From: Candidatus Sumerlaeota bacterium
Lineage (GTDB): Bacteria; Sumerlaeota; Sumerlaeia; JAFGJS01
Assembly (NCBI GenBank): GCA_016928995.1
Contig: JAFGJS010000062.1
Span: 1 to 37,259 of the forward strand
Reading direction: 5' to 3'
DNA: 37,259 nt
Notes under the pieces: model-generated
Seen by the model: the letters and a program-made list of their open reading frames with translations, nothing else
What the model was told of the DNA's origin: nothing
Databases searched by the model: none
Made by a program: the position numbers and the translations under genes
Part shown: positions 16,341-24,156 of the stretch, piece by piece
How positions within the stretch are numbered: position 1 is the stretch's first letter
Layout: the number at the start of each line of letters is the position of its first letter

Positions 16341-18095
16341 TTAATACAGTTGAGCGAAGTCGATGTCGTTGTAGTAATGGCGGAGGATGGCGGCGGCGGT
16401 GTAGCCGCGCTCGCCCATGCCCATGGCGCCGACCTGGCACATGCCGACGCCATGGCCGTATCCGGCGCCGCGGATCGTGAAGACGGAGCCGTCTTTGCCG
16501 CCGATGGGCGGATCGATATAGAAAAACAGGCTGCGGGCGAAGCTCAGGGCGGCGATTTTTTCGATGTCATTTGCGTCCGTGCGGATTTTGCGCCCGTCGC
16601 TGAGAGTGAATTCCAACGCGCTGACGCGGCCGCTGGCGCCGCGGCTGGCGACACGGACGTTGTCCACGGCGCCGAGATTGAACTGTTTATTGATCGCCTG
16701 TGAAAGTTTCCGTGGACTCATGCGCGTCTCCCAGCGGTAGCGCCGGTCCAGCATTTTGCGCAGGTTGTCGGAAATGCCGGCCTGATCCGGATTGCAAAAG
16801 GCCACGGGCTCCCGGTCGATCCATTTGCGCGCGGCGGCTTCGGTGTTGAACTGGGGCGGCCGGGCGGCGAAAAAACGCCGGTCAAAGCGCGGGATTAAAT
16901 AGGAGCACTTTTCGTGCTGCCAGCGTTCGTGGCTGTCCACGGTGACGCCGCCGCAACAGGCGCAGAAAACGGCGTTGGCCATATAACGCTTGCCGGATTC
17001 GCCGGTGAAAAACATCACCTGTCCGCGCGTAGCGTCCACGGCGGCGGTGGCAGCCGGATTTTCATGGGGATATCCGCCGTACTCCATGTCGATGGTGAAA
17101 TCGCGGGCGAGGTCGAAGTGCTTGTCGCCGTTCTGTCCTCGCGCCACGCGAAACAGCGCCGTGGTGCGCGCGGCGATGGCTTGCGCCTTCAAGGTCTCCG
17201 GAGGAGCGGTGGGATAGATCTCAACCGGCACAACGCCGTATAGGTATTGCTCCACGTGCACGACGTTGGCCATGCGCAGCAATTCCCATTCGTTCGTGTA
17301 CGCTTCAAAGTCGCCGCGCACCATGGCGTCGGTGCGGGTGTGAAGGCGCCATGAGCTTTTCTCGTTTTGCAGCGCCTCGAAGTACGTGCGCGCTTCATTG
17401 CTGCGCTGAACCAGCGACACGCGGTCGTCGAATTCGCCGAGCGCCTCGCCGCTGCCGAGAGTGACGCGGATGACGCGTTTGGCTTGCTCGCGTTGATCGA
17501 ATATCACCCGCGCCTTGGGGTATTGTGCGCGCAAACGGCCGGCCAGTTTTTGGGCCTCCGCTTCATCCACGAAGCCTCCCGCCACGACCAGCTTGCGGCC
17601 GACGCCCTTGTTCCAAAAAGGATAGAAGTCCTTGAAGTGCCGGATGCGCATGGTGATGTCGATCACCTGGCCATTAAGGCGCAGCTTTTTGCGGACATCG
17701 AGCGCCATGAGCCTGGCGGGATTTTTCTCCCAGATGGAAAAGTCCTCGAGATAGACGCGGTAAAGGCCTTCCCGCTCGATCTCCTTGGGAGTTTCCAGTT
17801 TGATGAAGCTCCCCGCCTTGATTTCGGCGATCCGGTCGCCGCGAGCGTCGCGCAGCTCGCAGGCCTCGAGCGGATTCAACTTGATGCGCCGGGCGTTGTT
17901 GATCACGCGCACACGCAGGCGATAGTCGTAGGCCTTGAGGATTTCCTCCTCGCTCATCCCGCGATAGTCGTCCGCCGTGACCGGCGCCGCGCAGCCCTCG
18001 CGGGAAGGCGCAAAAAGGAACAGAACGGCCAGCGCGAATCCGGCGGTGAAGGTCATGCAAAACGGCGCGGGCCGATGTAGGGTCTGTTTGCGCAT
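16341..18095 (-). CDS. SpoIID/LytB-domain protein with SPOR-like segment
   Basis: This 584-residue exported protein starts at ATG 18095 with a basic N-terminus and a hydrophobic signal segment. A region near residues 170-205 (VVAGGFVDEAEAQKLAGRL) resembles a SPOR peptidoglycan-binding repeat. From about residue 278 it has the SpoIID fold: VEQYLYGVVPVE with Glu292, then KAQAIAARTTAL, a cysteine cluster CACCGG, and the C-terminal GHGVGMCQVGAMGMG. SpoIID family members are lytic transglycosylases acting on glycan strands lacking stem peptides during sporulation; homologues in non-sporulating bacteria act in the envelope, often without known roles. The frame continues upstream to 18146 but the added residues do not look like a signal peptide. 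Confidence 0.85.
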   Translation of the reverse strand: MRKQTLHRPAPFCMTFTAGFALAVLFLFAPSREGCAAPVTADDYRGMSEEEILKAYDYRLRVRVINNARRIKLNPLEACELRDARGDRIAEIKAGSFIKLETPKEIEREGLYRVYLEDFSIWEKNPARLMALDVRKKLRLNGQVIDITMRIRHFKDFYPFWNKGVGRKLVVAGGFVDEAEAQKLAGRLRAQYPKARVIFDQREQAKRVIRVTLGSGEALGEFDDRVSLVQRSNEARTYFEALQNEKSSWRLHTRTDAMVRGDFEAYTNEWELLRMANVVHVEQYLYGVVPVEIYPTAPPETLKAQAIAARTTALFRVARGQNGDKHFDLARDFTIDMEYGGYPHENPAATAAVDATRGQVMFFTGESGKRYMANAVFCACCGGVTVDSHERWQHEKCSYLIPRFDRRFFAARPPQFNTEAAARKWIDREPVAFCNPDQAGISDNLRKMLDRRYRWETRMSPRKLSQAINKQFNLGAVDNVRVASRGASGRVSALEFTLSDGRKIRTDANDIEKIAALSFARSLFFYIDPPIGGKDGSVFTIRGAGYGHGVGMCQVGAMGMGERGYTAAAILRHYYNDIDFAQLY

Positions 18096-18224
18096 ACCGG
18101 GATATTTTTTCCACGAGCCGGGTTCGTTGCAAGGGCAAAAAAACAATCGCGCCGAGGGCGGGGGCAGTCCAACTTCAGAGCAAACCTGATTGCGTCTTCA
18201 ATGTTTCGTCCGCTGTCATTTATT

Positions 18225-18254
18225 TTGACATGAATCGGCCAGAATGATTATATT
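18225..18254 (+). promoter_or_regulatory. Sigma-70-type promoter for the 18286 gene
   Basis: A perfect TTGACA at 18225-18230 is followed after 18 nt by TATATT at 18249-18254. The start codon at 18286 lies 32 nt further on, giving a short leader. Spacing and position both fit. Confidence 0.6.
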
Positions 18255-18285
18255 CATATGCACTGATGTTATGCACGGAATGACC

Positions 18286-19371
18286 ATGAAGACTTCGATA
18301 GTATACGTTTGCTTATTGATAGTATCGATTCATTGCCAGGCGGCGACAACAGAGCTGTCCAGCGAAGCCGGGGATCCAATGCCGGATGAAGTCCGAGACT
18401 TCATCAATGATATGCGCGACAGGCCCAGGATCATGTCCGAATCCGGACGCTTTATTCTCACACCGGAAAAAAATCCAGTGCAACTGGGCGATCCTGTTTG
18501 GCTTGGAGTGGAGTATGTCAATCACACCACGCAAACTTTTGAGATCGATATTCAGGGCATTGGACACAACAATCCTTTTGTGATCACCGGACCGGATGAC
18601 AAACAAGTTGACTGGATGGGCAGCTGGGCGCAAACGGGCTATAATCCACAAACATTCATCCCTGATCAAGCAGTCTGGCTTTTTGCATATGATCTCAGCG
18701 ATGAATATCTATTTCTCGAACCGGGTGATTACACGGTCCATCATCACATGCAGGAATCCAGTCAAATTAAAATCACAATCAGCGATGGCCGTTTGAATTC
18801 GCTCGACCGCGCCATTCGTAAACTGAAAGCCAAATTGCCTGAGCGCTGGACGCTAAAACGCAAATTCACTAGCCACAACAGCAGCCTCTTCAGAAAGAAA
18901 GATTATGATGAATTTCTGCGCTCGAAAACCGCCGCGACGGATCCTGACCGATACATCAAAGTCGCGCCGCCGGGATTCAAAACCACGCAAGGCAAAATGA
19001 TTCACCTGCTGTATTCCGACGATAGCAACTATTTGCGGCTTGCGTATATTCTCTATGAAACCAGAGAACAAGCGGACGAAGACGCTGAAGGCATGAAATA
19101 CATTGTCGATCACACCATGCCGGGGCTCATCGATAGGCCCGGTCAATGGTTTACCGCGGAATATCTGGGACATTTTAACAAACGTTATTACTACCTCGCC
19201 GCCGATGATGTCTGGAGCCGTCAATGGCCGGCGGCAAAATATGATATTCTATCGGCAATCAAAAGTCCGATAGCAAAACTGATTGACTTGCCGGCAATTT
19301 CACTATCCCTGATGATTGCTTTTGCCGGCGGATTGATCCTTGCAATCTATAATTTTTTTCGGCAAAAATGA
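18286..19371 (+). CDS. Hypothetical exported protein with C-terminal membrane anchor
   Basis: This 361-residue protein has a signal peptide (MKTSIVYVCLLIVSIHCQA), a β-rich first half with FILTPEKNPVQLGDPVWLGVEYVN and PGDYTVHHHMQ, which reads like an immunoglobulin-like domain, then a charged helical segment and a C-terminal transmembrane helix around SLSLMIAFAGGLILAIYNFF with a short basic tail. It is probably held in the inner membrane with the bulk outside. ATGs at 18271, 18280 and 18286 are in frame; I chose the last because GGA lies 8 nt upstream and it gives a standard signal peptide. No family is recognised. A strong promoter directly precedes it, and it appears monocistronic. Confidence 0.7.
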   Translation: MKTSIVYVCLLIVSIHCQAATTELSSEAGDPMPDEVRDFINDMRDRPRIMSESGRFILTPEKNPVQLGDPVWLGVEYVNHTTQTFEIDIQGIGHNNPFVITGPDDKQVDWMGSWAQTGYNPQTFIPDQAVWLFAYDLSDEYLFLEPGDYTVHHHMQESSQIKITISDGRLNSLDRAIRKLKAKLPERWTLKRKFTSHNSSLFRKKDYDEFLRSKTAATDPDRYIKVAPPGFKTTQGKMIHLLYSDDSNYLRLAYILYETREQADEDAEGMKYIVDHTMPGLIDRPGQWFTAEYLGHFNKRYYYLAADDVWSRQWPAAKYDILSAIKSPIAKLIDLPAISLSLMIAFAGGLILAIYNFFRQK

Positions 19372-19403
19372 ACTCTGTAAAAATGTAAAATTGGTGAAAT
19401 TGG

Positions 19404-19561
19404 GGACGCTAAACTTAATTCATGATGGACGCCCAAGGCGATGCGTGCTTATACGTAATTTATCGCGCAGAGGCGCAGGGACGCGGAAGAATACATGAAG
19501 ATCTCATCTCTGCGCCTCCGCGGCTCTGCGCGAAATTTATGAAAAAAATATCTGCGGATGA
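19404..19561 (+). repeat. 158-bp direct repeat, left copy
   Basis: This segment is repeated at 20759-20916 with very few differences (for example AAGAATACA against AGGAATGCA). It contains an inverted repeat: CGCAGAGGCGCAGGGACGCG near 19469 pairs with sequence near 19509-19531. It lies just upstream of the 19596 gene. Confidence 0.85.
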
Positions 19562-19595
19562 ACCGCAGATTTTCCGGTGCGACGAGTCCGTTCAA

Positions 19596-20561
19596 ATGAA
19601 GATGAATTTCCGGCCAATCGCCAAGTCCTCAATCCTACCCGCTATGATCTTGCTTGTGTTTTTATTGCCTTCCCGGGCGCCGGCAAATGTGCCGGTTCCC
19701 TCCATGTTCGGCATGGGCGCCCCGTTCTTCCTCACGATTGAGTCTATCGGTTTGCTATTCATGGCGATTGTCCTGATTGAAGCGAGCGTTCTGCGCTTTG
19801 GACTCCGCATTGGCTGGAAGGACGCCATCCGGGCGGCTGCGCTGGCGAATCTCGGCAGCAGTCTCTTGGGCGTGTTTCTATCGGGCGTCCCTGCAGCCAT
19901 GCTGCTGCTTTTTTTCCTTCCTGTGTTGCTGGCCGGTTTTCTTCGACGAAAGATGGGGTTGTCGAATCCCCAGGCGTATAGTTTGGCTCTTGCTCCCACG
20001 ATCTGCATCTTTGCGTGGTGTTTTCTGAGCTACTCGCATGGAATGGAAATGTGGTCTCTATACGTTTCTCTATTGCCTGCGTTTGTGCTGACTGTGCTGA
20101 TTGAACTGCCGATCCTCAGGCGGTTTCTGGATGCTAAGCGATTGTTTGGCTGGACCGTGTTATCCAACACGATCACTTACCTGGCGCTTGCGGTGTATAT
20201 GTGGACGCTTTCTTACTCGCCTCTGGACAATCCGGTTCTGACTATTGATTACTTCTATACAATGTCCATGGAATATGCTCGTTCAGGCAAGGTCGAGGAA
20301 TCCTTAAGACGGCTGGATTGGATGCGGGAATTCATCGAGCGACATTATGAGGAGGATGAAGGCGACGCGATGTATCTCAGGTGGGAACTGAAAGCAGCAA
20401 TAATCCTCGCGGAAAATGGCCACGCAAAAGAAGCGGCGCAAATAATGGAAAGAGTCAAGCAAACCAAGAGGGCTCCATCCCCCTGGGATCAAGAAATCGA
20501 AAGTCAAATCAGCAAAATCGAGAGGATGTCGCCGAATCGATCGCGCGCCGATGAGCCATAG
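19596..20561 (+). CDS. Hypothetical polytopic membrane protein
   Basis: This 321-residue protein has an N-terminal signal-like helix, then about five further hydrophobic segments (for example LLLFFLPVLLAGFL and SLLPAFVLTVLIELPIL) and a soluble, helical C-terminal region of about 90 residues with SMEYARSGKVEESLRRLDWM and HAKEAAQIMERV, which looks TPR-like. I do not recognise the family. ATG 19596 is preferred; the open frame extends into the upstream direct repeat (to 19422), which is repeated elsewhere without this gene and so is not part of the protein. ATG 19602 is an alternative. The gene lies between two 158-bp direct repeats, so it may have arrived or been duplicated as a unit. Confidence 0.68.
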   Translation: MKMNFRPIAKSSILPAMILLVFLLPSRAPANVPVPSMFGMGAPFFLTIESIGLLFMAIVLIEASVLRFGLRIGWKDAIRAAALANLGSSLLGVFLSGVPAAMLLLFFLPVLLAGFLRRKMGLSNPQAYSLALAPTICIFAWCFLSYSHGMEMWSLYVSLLPAFVLTVLIELPILRRFLDAKRLFGWTVLSNTITYLALAVYMWTLSYSPLDNPVLTIDYFYTMSMEYARSGKVEESLRRLDWMREFIERHYEEDEGDAMYLRWELKAAIILAENGHAKEAAQIMERVKQTKRAPSPWDQEIESQISKIERMSPNRSRADEP

Positions 20562-20632
20562 CCAGTATATGCGCCGGACACAATCGAGCTAAGCCCGTAA
20601 TGTGTTACGTTGTCTTTGAGAGTTGGAGCTAA

Positions 20633-20731
20633 GCATCACATGGCAATCCGGAAACCGGCCGCTATCGCTGGTCCAAGCAACAAGCGTGGGATGATTATTA
20701 TTTCACCGGATTATTTCTGTATGTGGAATGA
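20633..20731 (+). pseudogene. Gene-end remnant
   Basis: A short open stretch right after a TAA codon gives 32 residues of protein-like composition, including NPETGRYRWSKQQAWDDYYF, and ends at TGA 20731. It has no start codon and no upstream continuation. It reads like the surviving C-terminus of a lost gene. The call is weak because of its length. Confidence 0.3.
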
Positions 20732-20758
20732 TCAAACAGTGACACCAATGAAAAATGA

Positions 20759-20916
20759 GGACGCTAAACTTAATTCATGATGGACGCCCAAGGCGATGCG
20801 TGCTTATACGTAATTTATCGCGCAGAGGCGCAGGGACGCGGAGGAATGCATGAAGATCTCATCTCTGCGCCTCCGCGGCTCTGCGCGAAATTTATGAAAA
20901 AAATATCTGCGGATGA
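20759..20916 (+). repeat. 158-bp direct repeat, right copy
   Basis: This is the second copy of 19404-19561 at a constant offset of 1355 nt, with both edges sharp. It also supports an open frame (20777-21028) that I do not regard as a gene. Together with the remnant at 20633 it fills the 20562-21074 gap. Confidence 0.85.
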
Positions 20917-21074
20917 GGAGATTGACGACTGGCTTATTGTGAATCAAGCATTGTCGAGTGAGAGGGATAATGCGCGCACGGCGCCAATGTTGCAGGATGC
21001 AATCGAACAAAGCCTCGGCGGTTGCTGACGCTAATGCGCCAGAATCTCAAGACTAACGTTGTGCGGTGAAAAAT

Positions 21075-21419
21075 ATGCGACCCAAATCACGAATAATGTA
21101 CATCGAGTATAAGGGCGATGATGGGATTGCAGGATCTGCACGCATAGGGCGTGTGACCTTTTCAAAATCGGGCAAATCGATCCATTATAATGGGAAAACG
21201 TTTGAAACAAAGAAGGGAACTGGATTTAAGTCAAATTACTTTGATGTTGAAACCGGCGAGGACTATTGGATCTCTGGGTGCAGAAAAGACGGGCGCGATG
21301 CGCTTTACAGCACCGACGCCGAAATTGATGATGATGTCCGGGAGGAATATTGGACAGAAATACGAAAGATGCCGGAGAATAAGCATATTTCAAAAATGAA
21401 AGTGATGAGCAAATATTAG
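21075..21419 (+). CDS. Conserved small hypothetical protein
   Basis: This 114-residue soluble protein has conserved-looking blocks IMYIEYKGDDGIAG, ARIGRVTFSKSGKSI, YFDVETGEDYWISGC and EIDDDVREEYWTEIR. Small proteins with this pattern are widespread in bacteria as unknown proteins, and I recall them sometimes carrying unrelated enzyme names; no enzyme motif is visible. ATG 21075 is preferred over GTG 21066, though neither has a good ribosome-binding site. The gene is AT-richer than the chromosome around it and follows the second direct repeat, so it belongs to the same accessory patch. Function unknown. Confidence 0.72.
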   Translation: MRPKSRIMYIEYKGDDGIAGSARIGRVTFSKSGKSIHYNGKTFETKKGTGFKSNYFDVETGEDYWISGCRKDGRDALYSTDAEIDDDVREEYWTEIRKMPENKHISKMKVMSKY

Positions 21420-21503
21420 GATGCGCATGACAAACCATCTTTAGATGGATTCACCCCCAAGCCGTCACCTCGACTGATTCAAAATAAAGAAACCTCTATA
21501 AAT

Positions 21504-21592
21504 TCACCACAAAGACACGAAGGCACAAAGAACAGATTTTATAAGCCATGAAAAAATTTTTAATCTCTGTGCGCTTCGTGTGCTCTGTGCGA
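21504..21592. repeat. Imperfect inverted repeat, CACAGAG-type family
   Basis: The left part, CACCACAAAGACACGAAGG (from about 21504), is complementary with mismatches to CTTCGTGTGCTCTGTG at 21573-21589. Related text occurs at 19469, 20824, 33864, 35536 and 37051. The rest of 21420-21750 shows no gene apart from the probable true N-terminus of the flippase after 21745. Confidence 0.6.
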
Positions 21593-21843
21593 GGATCACG
21601 ATTTTTAGTAGTTTCCATAAGAAAACCTTTGCCCAATTTCAGGTTAAACATAAGCTGCGCTTTCTATGGCGTTGACAGGATGCGGCGTGGCGGGAGAGAT
21701 TAAAACGTGCGCTGAGAAGCAGCGCGCAGGAACTATGCACGGAGAGTGACACCATCCGAAAAATTCTTGCGGCCATATTCTGGATTGGATCGTCGCGCGG
21801 GGCGTGGATTCTGGCTACGCTGGCGCGGCAAAAGGCGCTGGCG

Positions 21844-23214
21844 ATGACCGTGGGCCAGATGGGCTTTGGCATCTGGGGCAACCTGCGCCTGCTGGTTGAT
21901 CTGTTCGAGAGCGTGCTGCCGCAGGGTTTTCAGCAGGGGGTTACGCGGCGCGTGGCGGAACTGCGCGCGGGAAACGATGACGAGGCGTTGCGGCGTTTCG
22001 CAGGCGCGTCGCTGACGGTGTTCGCGGGGATCGCGGCGATCTCCACGCTGATCGTCTATCTCTTTGCGGACACGCTGGCGCTGAAATACACCGGCTCCGC
22101 AGACAACGCGCCGCTGGTGCGGTTGATCGCGGCGGCGCTGCCGGGGCTGACCTTCAGCGGCCTGCTCTACGCCGTGCTGCGGGGATTGAAGCGCGTGCGG
22201 CGGCTGGCGCTGATCAGCGCGGCCGCGGCGGCGATCATGGCCGGCGTGGCGATTCCGCTGATCGTGCTGTTCGAGCTTCCGGGGCTGCTGCTCTCGCTGA
22301 CCGTGGTGGAACTGCTGCAGATCGCGTTGCTGACCAGGGCGGTGAAACGCGATCTGACGCTGACCTTGCAGCTGCCGCGCTGGGAGGATTGGCGCATGTT
22401 CAGCGGTTTGGGCGCGCTGTTGTTCGGCAGCGGGATCGTGACGTGGACCTCGAACAACTGGCTGCGCGTCGATTACCTGGCGCTGTATGGCGCCGAGACA
22501 GCCGGTTTGTTCGAGGCGGCTTTTCGCCTGACGAATTTCATCCTGGCCGCCGTGCTGGCGACGATGATGGCGCATGTGTTTCCGCGCATGAGCGAGATCG
22601 AATCGCGCGAGGAGTTCAGCCGCGAGCTGAACCTGACGTTGCGCGCGTACCTGCTGGTCTGCACACCGGGGCTGCTGATCACGGCGTTGCTGGAGAACGA
22701 ACTGCTCGCTTTGTTCTATGACTCGACATTCATCGATGCGGCGCGGATGCATCTGATGGCGCCGTTGCTGATGGCGTGCTTTTTCCAGATTGTGATGTGG
22801 TGCTTCATGATCACGCTGATCCCGCGCAAGCGCCATGCGGCGTATTTTCTAACCTGCCTGGGGATCGCGTTGGTGATACCGGCGTTTTATCTGCCGTTGC
22901 GCCAGGCGGACATACCAGCGTCGCTGGCGCTGGCCATGCCGCCGGCCTATGCGCTGATCGGACTGGGGCTGATGCTGTATCTGATGCTGCGTATGGGCTT
23001 TTACTGGGAATGGGCCGCCTTTCGCATGGCGGCGGTCTCCGCGCTCGTGCTCTTCTGGGCGCTTTTTCTCGGCGGCGACGCAACGGAATTTCGCCTGATG
23101 CGCATCGCGGCGTTGCCGCTTTGGGCCGCGCTGGCCGTGCCGCTGGGCGAATGGCGGCGCTATCTGCGCCAGTCGCGCGAGCTGTTGCGCGAAAGGCTCC
23201 GCGAATCGCGTTAA
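21844..23214 (+). CDS. Oligosaccharide flippase / MATE-like polysaccharide transporter
   Basis: This protein of at least 456 residues has about a dozen hydrophobic segments in the pattern of Wzx-type flippases (MOP superfamily), which move lipid-linked oligosaccharides across the inner membrane. Supporting stretches are NNWLRVDYLALYGAETAGLF, LLITALLENELLALFY and repeated hydrophobic helices to a basic C-terminus (LRQSRELLRERLRESR). ATG 21844 is the first canonical start, but the frame is open back to 21676, and the codons from about 21751 (TIRKILAAIFWIGSSRGAW) look like the missing first helix. No ATG, GTG or TTG occurs there in frame, so a frameshift, sequence error or unusual start is likely. 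Its stop overlaps that of cysE in a TTAA. Confidence 0.78.
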   Translation: MTVGQMGFGIWGNLRLLVDLFESVLPQGFQQGVTRRVAELRAGNDDEALRRFAGASLTVFAGIAAISTLIVYLFADTLALKYTGSADNAPLVRLIAAALPGLTFSGLLYAVLRGLKRVRRLALISAAAAAIMAGVAIPLIVLFELPGLLLSLTVVELLQIALLTRAVKRDLTLTLQLPRWEDWRMFSGLGALLFGSGIVTWTSNNWLRVDYLALYGAETAGLFEAAFRLTNFILAAVLATMMAHVFPRMSEIESREEFSRELNLTLRAYLLVCTPGLLITALLENELLALFYDSTFIDAARMHLMAPLLMACFFQIVMWCFMITLIPRKRHAAYFLTCLGIALVIPAFYLPLRQADIPASLALAMPPAYALIGLGLMLYLMLRMGFYWEWAAFRMAAVSALVLFWALFLGGDATEFRLMRIAALPLWAALAVPLGEWRRYLRQSRELLRERLRESR

Positions 23215-24059
23215 ATCACCCAGTTCCCCGGCCAGCTGGCGTCGCGGTCTTTTTTGCGCACGGGAATTTGATGATTCATCTCCAGAGCCGGTTCGGCGCT
23301 GAAGGTTCCGCCGATGATTTCGGCCGGAACACCAATCACCGTGACGTGCGGCGGGACGTTTCCGAGTACGACGCTGCCGCCGCCGATCTTGGCGCCTTCG
23401 CCGATTTCGATGTTGCCAAGCAGCTTGCTCCCCGCGCCGATCAACACGCCGCGCCGCACCTTGGGATGCCGGTCGCCGGTGGCTTTGCCCGTGCCGCCCA
23501 GCGTCACTTCATGCAGGATCGAGACGCAGTCTTCGACCACGGCGGTTTCGCCGATCACCACGCCAGTGGCGTGGTCAATGAAGATCGCCTTGCCGATGCG
23601 CGCGGCGGGATGGATGTCCACGGCGAAGATTTCCGACATGCGGCTTTGCAGGTACAGCGCGAGTCCCGTGCGTCCCTGACGCCAGAGCCAGTGGGCGATG
23701 CGATAGGACTCCAGCGCGTGGAAGCCTTTGAAATAGAGCAGCGGTTCGAGATGCCGTTGGCAAGCTGGATCGCGATCCACCGCGCCTTGAAGGTCCGCGC
23801 GCACGGCGGCGCCGATCTCCGGATCAGAGTCGAGCGCCTCGTCGATGATTTCACGGATGGAGATCGCGGGGATCGTCGCGTCGCCGAGCTTGTTGGCCAG
23901 CTTGAAACTCAGCGCGCCTTCGAGCTTGTCGTGCTTGAGGATCACGTCATAGAGATAACTGGCCAGCATCGGCTCCTGGGCCGCGTCGTTCTCGGCCGCC
24001 TCGCGGATCGATTGCCAGATGGGATCGTCTTCGGCGCCGGGTGTATATGTGTTTGCCAT
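23211..24059 (-). CDS. cysE: Serine O-acetyltransferase
   Basis: This 282-residue enzyme would transfer acetyl from acetyl-CoA to L-serine, the first step of cysteine synthesis from serine. The N-terminal helical domain (residues about 10-140) is followed by the hexapeptide left-handed β-helix. DIHPAARIGKAIFIDHATG carries the conserved Asp and His residues of the active site. HEVTLGGTGK, GDRHPKVRRGV and IGAGSKLLGNIEIG continue the acetyl-CoA-binding coils. The length matches the long CysE form. The start at 24059 has only a weak upstream purine run (AAAGAG). The gene is convergent with the flippase, and the two stop codons share the TTAA at 23211-23214. No cysK is present in the window. Confidence 0.93.
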   Translation of the reverse strand: MANTYTPGAEDDPIWQSIREAAENDAAQEPMLASYLYDVILKHDKLEGALSFKLANKLGDATIPAISIREIIDEALDSDPEIGAAVRADLQGAVDRDPACQRHLEPLLYFKGFHALESYRIAHWLWRQGRTGLALYLQSRMSEIFAVDIHPAARIGKAIFIDHATGVVIGETAVVEDCVSILHEVTLGGTGKATGDRHPKVRRGVLIGAGSKLLGNIEIGEGAKIGGGSVVLGNVPPHVTVIGVPAEIIGGTFSAEPALEMNHQIPVRKKDRDASWPGNWVI

Positions 24060-24156
24060 GATTGGACTCTTTATTTGAATTGATGCAGCCGCCAGTCTTG
24101 CCGTACGCGGCAGGAAAGTGCAAAGGAAATTTTCCAGTTAAGCGAAAAGGGAATGT

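Noticed and set aside
20777-21028. 83-residue frame starting in the right 158-bp repeat
   Set aside because: Most of it is the repeat itself, which gives the same opening residues at 19422; the unique tail has no recognisable pattern.
22776-24083. 435-residue plus-strand frame over the flippase end and cysE
   Set aside because: It runs opposite cysE, which has full family motifs; the long frame is a GC artefact.
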